Part shown: positions 8,037 to 16,592 of the stretch, piece by piece | Numbering within the stretch: the first letter of the stretch is position 1 | How the letters are laid out: every line of letters begins with the position of its first letter | From: Microvirga mediterraneensis | GTDB lineage: Bacteria > Pseudomonadota > Alphaproteobacteria > Rhizobiales > Beijerinckiaceae | Assembly: GCF_013520865.1 (NCBI RefSeq) | Contig: NZ_JACDXJ010000001.1 | Location: 2,347,001-2,411,000, forward strand | Length of the DNA: 64,000 nucleotides | Direction: 5' to 3' | Translations under genes and position numbers: made by a program | Notes under the pieces: model-generated | What the model was told of the DNA's origin: nothing | The model's database searches: none | Seen by the model: only the letters and a program-made list of their open reading frames with translations

Positions 8037-9152
8037 CTACCGCCGGTCCGCCTCCGACGTCACGTTCGAGCCCTGGGGTTGCGCGCCGGTTCCTGTGGCC
8101 GGGACATTTGATGGGCGGGCGGCGGTGTCCACGCTCACCACCACCGACATGCCGGGCGAGAGACGTTCGGTGAGCGGCTGCCCTGGTGCGATGGCGATGC
8201 GCACCGGCACCCGCTGCGCCACTTTGGTGAAGTTGCCGGTGGCATTGTCGGTCCTGATCACGCTGAATTCGGACCCGGCGGCCGGCGAGAAGCGCTCGAT
8301 GCGACCCTGAAGTGTGGCATGCTCCAGTGCATCGACCGTGAAGGTCACGGGTTGGCCGACCTTCATGCCCGGCAGCTGTGTTTCCTTGAAATTGGCGATG
8401 ACCCAGATCCGCTCGGGGACGATGGTGAGGAGCTGCGTGCCGGCCGCCACGTATTGGCCGAGGCGGGCGCCGACTTCGCCGAGCTGTCCTTCCTCAGGCG
8501 CGACGATCCGGGTGTTCTGCAGGTCGATTTCCGCGAGGCGAACGGCCGCTTCGGCGCCTTGCACCGCCGCTTCGAGAGACTGGCGGTTGACGAGCGTGGA
8601 GGCGAGGTCCTGCTGAGAGACGGTCAGGGCGGCCTCCGCCTGGTGCAGGGAGGCGGTTGCCTGGTCGAGCGCGGCGCGGGCCTGATCGGCTTGGCTTTGC
8701 GTCGCGACGCCGCGTTCCAGAAGCGGCGCGATCCTGTTCCAGCTCGCGTCCGCGGCGCTCAGAACGGCCCTGGCGCTGTCGACCTGCGCCTTGCTCGATT
8801 CGATACGCGCGCGGTCCGAGCGCTCCTTCTGCTCGGAATTGGTCAAAGCCGCCTGCTGGCTTGCCAGGGTGGCCTTCGCCTGTTCGAGCTTCTGGGCGAA
8901 GATGCGGTCGTCGATCTTCACCAGAAGCTGCCCGGCCTTCACATGCTGGAAGTCCTGAACGGCCACTTGGGCCACGTAGCCCGCGAGCTGGGGGGCGATG
9001 ATCGTAATCTGGCCGCGCACATAGGCATTGTCGGTGGTCTGGACCGAGCTGGTGAAGGGCGGAAGCCGCCATGCGTAGAGCACGAGGGCCACGCCGGCGA
9101 TGCCGATCAACGCGGCGAGGATGGTGGAGGAGGAACGGAGGAGCTTGCTCAT
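8037..9152 (-). CDS. HlyD family membrane-fusion protein of a second EmrAB-type pump
   Basis: 371-residue adaptor. It has a single N-terminal membrane helix (SSTILAALIGIAGVALVLYAW), then TTDNAYVRGQITIIAPQLAGYV as the first lipoyl half, an Ala/Gln-rich coiled coil, the second half (NTRIVAPEEGQLGEVG) and a beta-barrel with FKETQLPGMKVGQPV. The C-terminal tail is Pro/Gly-rich. Start ATG 9152 (MSKLLRSS) lies 7 bases after the stop of the MFS gene; a longer upstream frame would overlap that gene. It is the last gene of the MarR-MFS-HlyD unit and a paralogue of the adaptor at 5008. Confidence 0.9.
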   Translation of the reverse strand: MSKLLRSSSTILAALIGIAGVALVLYAWRLPPFTSSVQTTDNAYVRGQITIIAPQLAGYVAQVAVQDFQHVKAGQLLVKIDDRIFAQKLEQAKATLASQQAALTNSEQKERSDRARIESSKAQVDSARAVLSAADASWNRIAPLLERGVATQSQADQARAALDQATASLHQAEAALTVSQQDLASTLVNRQSLEAAVQGAEAAVRLAEIDLQNTRIVAPEEGQLGEVGARLGQYVAAGTQLLTIVPERIWVIANFKETQLPGMKVGQPVTFTVDALEHATLQGRIERFSPAAGSEFSVIRTDNATGNFTKVAQRVPVRIAIAPGQPLTERLSPGMSVVVSVDTAARPSNVPATGTGAQPQGSNVTSEADRR

Positions 9153-9159
9153 GAGAGTG

Positions 9160-10857
9160 CTAACTGACGGCCGGTTGGGGTTCAGGTGAGGTGCTTTTGC
9201 GGATCGCACGGAGCGCGAGGTGCAGGATCATCGCCGCTAGGGCGAAGGCGGCGAGGAGGGCGATGGCCAGGAAGGCGTCGTTGTAGGCGAGCACGGTGGC
9301 CTCGCGGGTAACCTGCTGGCCGAGGAGCGCCACGCCTTCCGCATTGAGCAGGGATCTGTCCGTGAGCACACGGCCGTAGGCCCCCGCGAGCTGCGCAAGG
9401 CGCTGCGTGACGAGCGGGTCGGTCGAGGCGAGGTGATCGGCCATGTCCTGGAGATGGAAGCGCGCGCGCCAGGTGATGAAGGTGCCGACAAGGGCCGAGC
9501 CGATCACGCCGCCGAGGCTCTGAGTCGTCAGGAAGACGACGATGAAGTTGAGGATGAAGGTCGGCCCCCGCTTCAGGGCCAGCGCCAGACCGGTCGCCAT
9601 GGCGGGTGGAAGGAACAGGACACCGGCCATCGCGATCAAGGCTTGGCTGACATACATCTGCTCGGGCCGCGTCAGGTTCGTTGCGTTGCTGTCCATGAGG
9701 GCCCCGACCATGAGCAGGCCCAGGGCGATCATCTGGGCGGCGTTCTCGCGGCCCGGCTTGACGAAGAGGATGTAGGACAGGCCCCCGGCGATCGATGCAC
9801 CGATGACCACGAGGGACAGGATCGTCATCTGGTCGTTCTGCAGGCCTATCGCCTGGAAGAACGCGAAGGCGCCGGCGGTCTGCTCCGACATGAGGAGGCG
9901 GAAGATAAGGAGCGTGCCGGCGAGATGAAGGATCTCCTTGCTGGTGAGCCAGCGAATGTCGAGAAACGGATTCTCCCGGTTGAGCTCGATCACGATCGTG
10001 CAGGTGAGGGAGGCAAGGCCGACGGCGAGCATGATTCCGAGCCACGGCGCCTCGAACCACCAATAGACCCGCCCCAGGGTGAAGACCATGGCGATGAGCC
10101 CGAAGCCGACGGCGATGAAGAGATAGCTCACCACGTCGAGCCAGTGGATGACCTTGGCCCGTGGCGGCGGCGTGAGGGGCAGGAGGTACACGGCCGCGAA
10201 GGCCATCATGGCCAGCGCGATTTCGAAGAGATACAGGCCGTGCCAATCGCCCATCATGAGAAGATCTGGCGAGATCAGGCGGGCCAGGGGAGCGCCGAGC
10301 GCAATATTCGTGAGAACGAGGGGCTGGCCGATGCTCAGCTTCTTCGCCGGTGGAAGCGGCTCCAGCATGTAGAGGAAGGCCAGCGTCGAGATGGGCGCGG
10401 CCGCGATCCCGCTGAAGAAGCGCACGATGAGCGCCGATTGCAGATCCCGCACGAAGATGTGCAGCAGCATCACGAGCACGAACAGGAGAATGCTCAGCTC
10501 CGCGAAATTGCGAAGGCCGTATTGCGCCCTGACCTTCACCAGGATCAGCGAGAGGCTGACATTCGGCGCCATGTAGGCTGCGATCAGCCAGGTCACTTCA
10601 TTGGTGGTGGCGCCGAGCGGCCCCTGAAGCTGGGGCAAATTCGCGGCGGCGAGATTCATTCCCAGGCCCTGCGTGAGGGACAGGAGGAGGGAAGCCAGCA
10701 TGTAGAGGGCCGCCCGGGACCACGGCATGGGAGCAGGCGCCGCCGGAGGGGTGGGCGGCGCCTGCTGCACCAGCGGCTCGGAAGGGGTCTCGACCTCGGA
10801 GCCGATGGCATGGGAACGCTCGTTCTCGGACGGGCGATTGTGAGATTCTGCGGTCAT
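9160..10857 (-). CDS. MFS transporter, DHA2-like, partner of the HlyD protein
   Basis: 565-residue membrane protein with about 14 predicted helices. A hydrophilic, Pro-rich N-terminal tail (residues 1-45) precedes the first helix (YMLASLLLSLTQGLGMNLAAANLPQLQG). Compared with the pump at 6211 it is divergent and lacks a clear helix-5 motif C. It is placed in the same family by its HlyD partner, its helix pattern and features such as EVTWLIAAYMAPN. It starts 14 bases after the marR-type gene, so it is in that operon. The ribosome site is weak, suggesting coupling. Substrates are unknown. Confidence 0.85.
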   Translation of the reverse strand: MTAESHNRPSENERSHAIGSEVETPSEPLVQQAPPTPPAAPAPMPWSRAALYMLASLLLSLTQGLGMNLAAANLPQLQGPLGATTNEVTWLIAAYMAPNVSLSLILVKVRAQYGLRNFAELSILLFVLVMLLHIFVRDLQSALIVRFFSGIAAAPISTLAFLYMLEPLPPAKKLSIGQPLVLTNIALGAPLARLISPDLLMMGDWHGLYLFEIALAMMAFAAVYLLPLTPPPRAKVIHWLDVVSYLFIAVGFGLIAMVFTLGRVYWWFEAPWLGIMLAVGLASLTCTIVIELNRENPFLDIRWLTSKEILHLAGTLLIFRLLMSEQTAGAFAFFQAIGLQNDQMTILSLVVIGASIAGGLSYILFVKPGRENAAQMIALGLLMVGALMDSNATNLTRPEQMYVSQALIAMAGVLFLPPAMATGLALALKRGPTFILNFIVVFLTTQSLGGVIGSALVGTFITWRARFHLQDMADHLASTDPLVTQRLAQLAGAYGRVLTDRSLLNAEGVALLGQQVTREATVLAYNDAFLAIALLAAFALAAMILHLALRAIRKSTSPEPQPAVS

Positions 10858-10871
10858 GGAAGGAACATCAA

Positions 10872-11303
10872 TCAGCTTGAGGCTTCGATGTTCCGGCCCA
10901 TGGCCTCGCAGACGCGAATGGCGATCCTGAGATCATCCTCGCTGATGTCCCTGAGCACGTCGCTGCGGAATTCCCTTACGAGCAGGTCCATATGGGTCGC
11001 CTGCTCCTGTCCTGTTGCGGTCAGGGCGATCTGCTTGGCCCGCCTGTCGCCATCGACCGGCCGGCGCTCGATCAGGCCCTGCTTCTCCAGGCTGTCGAGG
11101 AGCGGAACCAGGGTCGGACCCTCGATTTCCAGAGCGTCCGCCAGCTCGGTTTGGGTCATGCCGGCCTTCTTGCCGAGAAAGATCAAAGCGCGGGCCCTCG
11201 GCAGGGTCAGCCCCTGGGCCCGGACGCGGGCATCGAACAGGGTGCGCATCTTCCGGCTGATTTTCCAGAGTTCCTCGGAGAAAGCCGCCTTGGCAGGAGT
11301 CAT
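10872..11303 (-). CDS. MarR family transcriptional regulator
   Basis: 143-residue winged-helix regulator. Helices TLPRARALIFLGKKAGMTQTELADALEIEGPTLV form the HTH (about residues 35-70), then the wing DGDRRAKQIALT, with dimerisation helices at both ends. It is first in the operon with the MFS and HlyD genes. A perfect palindrome sits 21 bases upstream of its start, typical of MarR autoregulation relieved by a small phenolic or drug ligand. The ligand is unknown. Confidence 0.92.
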   Translation of the reverse strand: MTPAKAAFSEELWKISRKMRTLFDARVRAQGLTLPRARALIFLGKKAGMTQTELADALEIEGPTLVPLLDSLEKQGLIERRPVDGDRRAKQIALTATGQEQATHMDLLVREFRSDVLRDISEDDLRIAIRVCEAMGRNIEASS

Positions 11304-11324
11304 GATCTTGCAACCTAGTGGGCG

Positions 11325-11346
11325 TATTATTAGGGCGCTAATAATA
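11325..11346. promoter_or_regulatory. MarR-type operator palindrome
   Basis: Perfect inverted repeat: 9-base arms TATTATTAG / CTAATAATA with a 4-base GGCG spacer. It is strikingly AT-rich in a GC-rich genome and lies 21 bases upstream of the marR-type start, where a MarR dimer site would cover the promoter. It could also influence the divergent ABC importer gene 190 bases away. Confidence 0.72.
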
Positions 11347-11533
11347 TGAGGGCTTGCTACTCCTTTCCTCGCCGCGACGCAAGGTGCCGGGCCGCCCCGA
11401 TCCGGCAGGGCAGGGTTGCGGGAAATGCGGCCTTCGTTCCGGTGGTCAAAACCGTTTTAAAGTATTGTTCTTGCGAGACGAACATCATAGCTTGCCCGCT
11501 CGTTTCCCCGTTCAAGGTCGAAGTCGCACCATC

Positions 11534-12703
11534 TTGCCTCCTCCGTCTCGCCAACCCACCTCCGTCGGCGCCGTACGCCGTGCCTTTGCACCCTGGTCCA
11601 ATCCCGATGCCAAGCCGCTCATCCGTTTCGACAACGTCACGAAGCGGTTTGGAGACGCGGTGGCGGTGGACCATCTCTCCCTGAACATCTTCGAAGGCGA
11701 GTTCTTCTGCCTGCTCGGCCCGTCCGGTTGCGGCAAGACGACCCTCATGCGCATGCTCGCGGGCTTCGAGACGCCGAGCGAGGGAACGATCACCCTGGGC
11801 GACCAAAGCCTTTCCGGGGTGCCGCCCTATCGCCGGCCCGTGAACATGATGTTCCAGTCCTATGCGCTCTTCCCCCACATGAGCGTGGAGAAGAACATCG
11901 CCTTCGGCCTGAAGCAGGACGGCATGCCGAAGGACCAGATCGCCGAGCGGGTCGGGGAGATGCTGCGCCTCGTGCAGCTTGAAAAGCTCGCCCGGCGCTA
12001 TCCGAGCCAGCTCTCCGGCGGCCAGCGCCAGCGCGTGGCGCTCGCCCGCGCGCTGGCCAAGAAACCCAAGGTGCTGCTCCTCGACGAGCCCCTCGGCGCC
12101 CTCGACAAGAAGCTGCGCGAGGAGACTCAGTTCGAGTTGATGGACATCCAGCACGAACTCGGCATGACCTTCGTGGTGGTCACGCACGACCAGGAAGAGG
12201 CCATGACCATGGCCGACCGGATCGCCGTGATGGATCACGGACGGATCGTCCAGGTGGCGACGCCGGGCGAGATCTACGAGCAGCCCAAGACCCGGTTCAT
12301 CGCCGAGTTCGTCGGCGACGTGAATATCCTGGAAGGCCATGTGCAGGGGCAGGAAAGCGGCCTCTGGCGCGTGCAGACCGCTTCGGCCCAGGTGCCGCTC
12401 ACCATCGATGATCCGGACGAGGTTCTCCATTCCAGCCAGGCGGTGGCGATTGCCGTGCGGCCCGAGAAGATGGTAATCCAGCGCGATCCTCCGCGCTCCG
12501 ATGCGCTCAACGTCCTGACCGGGGAAGTGTGGGATATCGGTTATCTCGGCGACTGGACGGTCTATCGCGTCAAGCTCGCCACCGGCGAGATCCTGCGCGT
12601 CACCCGCGCCAACGCATCCCGCTTCGTCGAGAATCCCATCGACTGGGACGAGCAGGTCTATGTCACCTTCGCGCCGGATGCGGCCGTGATCCTGGCGGAA
12701 TAG
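11534..12703 (+). CDS. polyamine-type ABC transporter ATPase
   Basis: 389-residue ATPase of the PotA/PotG group. Walker A GPSGCGKTTLMRML, signature LSGGQRQRVALARAL, Walker B VLLLDEPLGALD and the H-loop VVTHDQEEAM are present, followed by a C-terminal TOBE domain from about residue 290. The frame is open back to an ATG at 11354, but that N-terminus is Arg/Pro-rich nonsense. I favour TTG 11534, which gives MPPPSRQPTSVGAVRRAF before the conserved KPLIRFDNVTKRFGD and a normal length. The start is uncertain. It forms an operon with the two permeases; putrescine or spermidine are the likely substrates by family. Confidence 0.88.
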   Translation: MPPPSRQPTSVGAVRRAFAPWSNPDAKPLIRFDNVTKRFGDAVAVDHLSLNIFEGEFFCLLGPSGCGKTTLMRMLAGFETPSEGTITLGDQSLSGVPPYRRPVNMMFQSYALFPHMSVEKNIAFGLKQDGMPKDQIAERVGEMLRLVQLEKLARRYPSQLSGGQRQRVALARALAKKPKVLLLDEPLGALDKKLREETQFELMDIQHELGMTFVVVTHDQEEAMTMADRIAVMDHGRIVQVATPGEIYEQPKTRFIAEFVGDVNILEGHVQGQESGLWRVQTASAQVPLTIDDPDEVLHSSQAVAIAVRPEKMVIQRDPPRSDALNVLTGEVWDIGYLGDWTVYRVKLATGEILRVTRANASRFVENPIDWDEQVYVTFAPDAAVILAE

Positions 12704-12707
12704 GGTC

Positions 12708-13613
12708 ATGACGGAGCGCCCCTTCGCACGACGCCTGATGGCCGGTCTCGTGCCGGCCGTGCCGTATCTCTGGCTCGGCATCTTCTTCCTCGTGCCGTTC
12801 CTGATCGTTCTCAAGATCAGCCTGTCGGATCCGGCGGTGGCCCAGCCGCCGTACAAGCCGGTGTTCGACTGGAGCGACATTGCCGGCTTCTTCAGTGGGC
12901 TCGACCTGGAGAATTTCGAGCTCCTGACTCAGGACGACCTCTATTTCCGGGCGACGCTCTCGTCGGTGCGCATCGCGGCGATCTCGACGGTGCTTCTCCT
13001 GCTCGTGGGCTTTCCGATCGCCTATGGCATGGCCCGTGCGCCCGAACGCTACCGTTCGCTGCTGGTGGCGCTCGTCATCCTGCCGTTCTGGACGAGCTTT
13101 CTCATCCGCATTTATGCCTGGGTGGCGATCCTGAAGCCGGAAGGGCTGCTCACCCAGGCGCTGATGGGGCTCGGCCTGATCAGCGAGCCACTCGACATCC
13201 TCAACACGGAGACGGCGGTCTATATCGGCATCGTCTATGCCTATCTGCCCTTCATGGTGCTGCCGCTCTACGCGACGCTTGAGAAGATGGACGACACGCT
13301 GCTCGAGGCGGCCCTCGATCTCGGCTCGCCGCCCTGGCGGTCGTTCTGGACCATCACCGTGCCGCTCGCCATGCCGGGTATCGTCGCAGGTTCGCTCCTG
13401 TGCTTCATTCCGGCGGTCGGCGAGTTCGTCATTCCCGACCTGCTCGGCGGATCGGAAACCCTGATGATCGGCCGGCAGCTCTGGAGCGAGTTCTTCTCCA
13501 ACCGGGACTGGCCGCTGGCTTCGGCGGTTGCGATCCTGCTCCTCATCATTCTCGTGGTGCCTATCGTGATCTACCGCGATGTCGAGGCCCGGCGCGTGGA
13601 GGCACGGCCATGA
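12708..13613 (+). CDS. polyamine-type ABC transporter permease (PotB/PotH-like)
   Basis: 301-residue inner-membrane permease with about six helices. The EAA loop that contacts the ATPase is EAALDLGSPPWRSFWTI at about residues 198-214. The first periplasmic loop (residues 40-80) contains PYKPVFDW, as in PotH proteins. It begins 4 bases after the ATPase gene, and its stop overlaps the start of the second permease (ATGA), so the three genes are co-translated. No substrate-binding protein is encoded next to them. Confidence 0.92.
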   Translation: MTERPFARRLMAGLVPAVPYLWLGIFFLVPFLIVLKISLSDPAVAQPPYKPVFDWSDIAGFFSGLDLENFELLTQDDLYFRATLSSVRIAAISTVLLLLVGFPIAYGMARAPERYRSLLVALVILPFWTSFLIRIYAWVAILKPEGLLTQALMGLGLISEPLDILNTETAVYIGIVYAYLPFMVLPLYATLEKMDDTLLEAALDLGSPPWRSFWTITVPLAMPGIVAGSLLCFIPAVGEFVIPDLLGGSETLMIGRQLWSEFFSNRDWPLASAVAILLLIILVVPIVIYRDVEARRVEARP

Positions 13614-14404
13614 ACCGGCGCCTGAGCGTCTTCAACGTCACCTCCCTCGTGATCGGCTTCGCGTTCCTGTACCTGCCGATCCTGCTTCTGGTGATCTATT
13701 CCTTCAACGCGTCCCGCCTCGTGACCGTATGGGGCGGCTTCTCGACCCAGTGGTACGGCGCGCTCTTCCGCAACCAGGCCCTCATGGAGGCGGCCTGGGT
13801 GACATTGCGGATCGCGCTCCTCTCGGCGACGCTGGCGACGATCCTCGGAACCCTCGCGGCGCTCGCCTTGACCCGCTACGGACGCTTTCCCGGCCGGACG
13901 CTGTTCACAGGCATGGTCTATGCCCCGATGGTCATGCCGGAGGTCATCACCGGCCTGTCGCTGCTCCTGTTCTTCGTCGCCGTCGACCTGGATCGCGGGT
14001 TCTGGACGATTACGCTCGCGCATACCACGCTCACCATGTGCTTCGTCACGGTGGTGGTTCAGTCGCGCCTCATGACCTTCGACCGCTCGCTCGAAGAGGC
14101 GGCCATGGATCTCGGCGCGCCGCCCCTGCGCACGTTCTTTTCAGTGACCCTGCCGCTCATCGCCCCGTCCATCGTGGCGGGCTTCCTGCTCGCCTTCACC
14201 CTGTCCATGGACGATCTGGTGATCGCGAGCTTCAACGCCGGCCCCGGCGCCACGACCCTGCCGATCAAGATCTACAGCCAGGTGAGGCTCGGACTCTCGC
14301 CGGAGGTGAATGCGGCCTCCACGCTCCTGATCGGCATCGTGACGCTAGGGGTGATCTCCGCGACCCTGATCAGCAAGCGCTCAGTGTTGCGCAAAGCTCA
14401 CTGA
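13610..14404 (+). CDS. polyamine-type ABC transporter permease (PotC/PotI-like)
   Basis: 264-residue permease, six predicted helices, starting MNRRLSVFNVTSLVIGFAF. The EAA loop is EEAAMDLGAPPLRTFFSV and the preceding YAPMVMPEVITGLSLLLFF is typical of PotI. The start ATG overlaps the upstream stop by four bases. Its last 7 bases overlap the end of the opposing AsmA gene, and no terminator hairpin is visible between them. Confidence 0.92.
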   Translation: MNRRLSVFNVTSLVIGFAFLYLPILLLVIYSFNASRLVTVWGGFSTQWYGALFRNQALMEAAWVTLRIALLSATLATILGTLAALALTRYGRFPGRTLFTGMVYAPMVMPEVITGLSLLLFFVAVDLDRGFWTITLAHTTLTMCFVTVVVQSRLMTFDRSLEEAAMDLGAPPLRTFFSVTLPLIAPSIVAGFLLAFTLSMDDLVIASFNAGPGATTLPIKIYSQVRLGLSPEVNAASTLLIGIVTLGVISATLISKRSVLRKAH

Positions 14405-16209
14405 GCGACCGCCTGGGGGCGCTGTTCGTTGGCGGGTACGCGGTCCGAGGGGAAGAGGGGCTTGGCTGCGCCCGAGCGCTCGATGAGGGAGCGAACCTGC
14501 GGGGAAACGGCCACGTTGTCCCAGTCGCCCGCCACGTTGAACACGAGCGAAGGCGATTGGCCCGGCGGGGTGCCTGCGGGCGAAACGTTCGCCGTCATGC
14601 TGAGCGTCCGGTCGACCAGGAGCACCTGGCCCTGAAGGTCGGCCTGGACGGTGGGACCCTTCAGATGGGCTTCCGCGATCTCGCCGACGCCGTTCCTGAT
14701 CAGGATCTGCGCCTGCGCCTTGTCGAACGGCGTTCGGCCGCCCTTCCAGTTGAGGGACGCGAGAAGCGGACGCTTGTCCACCCGGCGAAGGGCGTCGTCG
14801 AGAGCGATCCCGACGATTTCTCCGTCTACGACCTCGATGGAGGAGCGGCCTTGAGCCTCACGGATCACGTCGGCGGGGTTCTTGCCCGTTCCCTCGAAAC
14901 CGAATTGTCCGGAGGCCAGGCCGGTGATCCAGCGCGGCTCTCCCATGGCGACCAGGAAGGGGGCGATCTTCACGCCGGCGAAGGTCCCCTGGCTCTTCAA
15001 CTCGACCTGACCATCCTGCCGCGCCAGCGACAGGCGGCCTTTCAGGCTGCCGTCCTGGAACCCGGCCCGGCCGATCGAAGCCTCGATCCGCCCGGGCTGC
15101 ACGAGGACGCTGGCCGCCATGTCGTCGAGGCTGATGCGGCCGAGATTCGCACTCGCTGCCGAGAGGCGCAGGTCGAGATCGGCGCCCGTGGTCCGGGTCA
15201 GGTCGATGGTCTCCTCGCTCCAGGCGCCGGAGGATGTCCGGGCCTGGGAGAAGGGTGCAAACAGGTCCGACAGGTTGAGCGTGTCGGCGGCAAGCGTTCC
15301 GGTGATGACGGGGCGCTCCGTGTCGAACCGCACGCCGATGGTTCCCTCCAGCTTGTCCTCTCCGAGCGTTACGGAAACAGCGGGCCAGGACAGGCGACGA
15401 CGGTCCATCGAGAATTCGCCAGCGAGGGAAACCGCGCGCAGCAGCGGCCCGAAGGGCAGCTCCACGCCGCTCCAGCGGGTGAAATCGCGCACGGACTTGG
15501 CCTTGATGGCGCTTTCACCGGTGATCCGAGGGGACAGGCCGAGCTGCGCCTCGCCCTCGGCCGTGATCTTGGCGGAATGGGTCGAAAGGGTCAGAGCGAA
15601 GGGACTGATCCGGTCCGAGACCAGGAGGTCGGGAAAGACGGAGGCCTGTTCGAGGGCGACGACTTCGTCCCGCCAGAGGGCGGATCCGGACAGCGTCAAG
15701 GGCTCGGCCGCGTCGGCCCAGCGGACCACGAGGTTGATCCGGTCGAGGTTGGCTTCCTTCAGGTCTGTCCAGCGCAGGGTGGACTTGCTCACGATGAGAC
15801 GCCGGGCATAGGTCTCCTTCGTCCGATCCTTGAAGGCCTCCGCCCAATTGACCGATTGGAGCGCCTGGAGCGATGCAGTGATGCGGCTCTCGGTCAGGTC
15901 GAAATCCGAGAGTTCGATCCGCCCGAGGATCAAGGGCAGGAGGCGAAGCTCCCCCCTCAGGGTTCCACCGTCGGCCTTCAGCGCCTGACCCGGGAACTGC
16001 AACGTCACATCCTCGAACTTGACCCTCGGGATGGGAAGGACCGCGAAGGTGCTGCGGCCCCTGACCGTCAGGTCGAGGCCGTATTTCTCCTTCACATGCT
16101 GCGTCAGCTCCGCGGACAGGCCGCCGCCGGGCAATGTCCACGGAGAGGCGGCCGTTCCGAGAACGGCGAGCGAAATCAGCGCAATGAGAAGGACTATGCG
16201 GCGGGACAT
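14398..16209 (-). CDS. AsmA family protein
   Basis: 603-residue envelope protein with one N-terminal membrane helix (RRIVLLIALISLAVLGTAA) and a long periplasmic part. The AsmA N-terminal domain begins around FAVLPIPRVKFEDVTLQFPG, followed by repeating beta-rich segments with L-x-G-x-L patterns, and an AsmA_2-like C-terminal part near VIREAQGRSSIEVVDGEI. AsmA-type proteins are bridge-like lipid-transfer proteins that affect outer-membrane assembly; the specific role here is inferred. It is monocistronic and ends tail to tail with the polyamine permease. Confidence 0.85.
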   Translation of the reverse strand: MSRRIVLLIALISLAVLGTAASPWTLPGGGLSAELTQHVKEKYGLDLTVRGRSTFAVLPIPRVKFEDVTLQFPGQALKADGGTLRGELRLLPLILGRIELSDFDLTESRITASLQALQSVNWAEAFKDRTKETYARRLIVSKSTLRWTDLKEANLDRINLVVRWADAAEPLTLSGSALWRDEVVALEQASVFPDLLVSDRISPFALTLSTHSAKITAEGEAQLGLSPRITGESAIKAKSVRDFTRWSGVELPFGPLLRAVSLAGEFSMDRRRLSWPAVSVTLGEDKLEGTIGVRFDTERPVITGTLAADTLNLSDLFAPFSQARTSSGAWSEETIDLTRTTGADLDLRLSAASANLGRISLDDMAASVLVQPGRIEASIGRAGFQDGSLKGRLSLARQDGQVELKSQGTFAGVKIAPFLVAMGEPRWITGLASGQFGFEGTGKNPADVIREAQGRSSIEVVDGEIVGIALDDALRRVDKRPLLASLNWKGGRTPFDKAQAQILIRNGVGEIAEAHLKGPTVQADLQGQVLLVDRTLSMTANVSPAGTPPGQSPSLVFNVAGDWDNVAVSPQVRSLIERSGAAKPLFPSDRVPANEQRPQAVAQ

Positions 16210-16423
16210 GGGATATGCGTTGTAAACCTTGAGCCCTGCCTAGCAAGCGACCATGAGGAGATGTCCTCAGGCAAGGCTGAAATCTTGGATCGTTTCCATA
16301 TATCCATAGGAAGGGATTGTCTAAATTGAGGCCAAGTTGCAGGGTGCCGCCATTCGTAGCCGAGTGGCCTGCGGCAAAATTGTCGCAAGCTGCTCCCGAG
16401 GTTTATTGTTCGGGCGCTTCTAC

Positions 16424-16472
16424 AGCATCGGACCCACAAGTGGACTTGCACTTTTGGGATTTATCCGGTGCT
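16424..16472. repeat. degenerate intergenic palindromic repeat (copy A)
   Basis: Imperfect inverted repeat: AGCATCGGACCCACAAGTG on the left pairs with CACTTTTGGG...ATCCGGTGCT on the right. It resembles short palindromic elements dispersed between genes in Hyphomicrobiales. It lies upstream of the CoA-transferase genes, just before copy B. Confidence 0.5.
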
Positions 16473-16485
16473 TCGTCTATAGAGG

Positions 16486-16557
16486 AGAGCATCGTTCGGG
16501 CCGGACCCAGAGGGCCGCGGCAGCGAAAACCGGGCCCACTTTTCCGGACGATGCTCT
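16486..16557. repeat. intergenic palindromic repeat (copy B)
   Basis: 72-base element with 14-base ends AGAGCATCGTTCGG and CCGGACGATGCTCT (one mismatch) and a GC-rich interior containing GAAAACCGGGCCCACTTTTC. This sequence style is a common rhizobial intergenic palindrome. It ends 36 bases before the scoA start, so it would be in or near the 5' leader. Confidence 0.65.
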
Positions 16558-16592
16558 AACGAGCATGAACATGCCCATGGGGAGAGGTTTTG

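Noticed and set aside
8050..8310. Plus-strand frame around 7882-8310 as a gene
   Set aside because: It runs over the convergent hairpin and the 3' end of the HlyD gene; no ribosome site or motif.
13579..16329. Plus-strand frame of 916 codons across the polyamine permease and AsmA genes
   Set aside because: It spans two real genes in other frames, has an Arg/Gly/His-rich composition and no domain.
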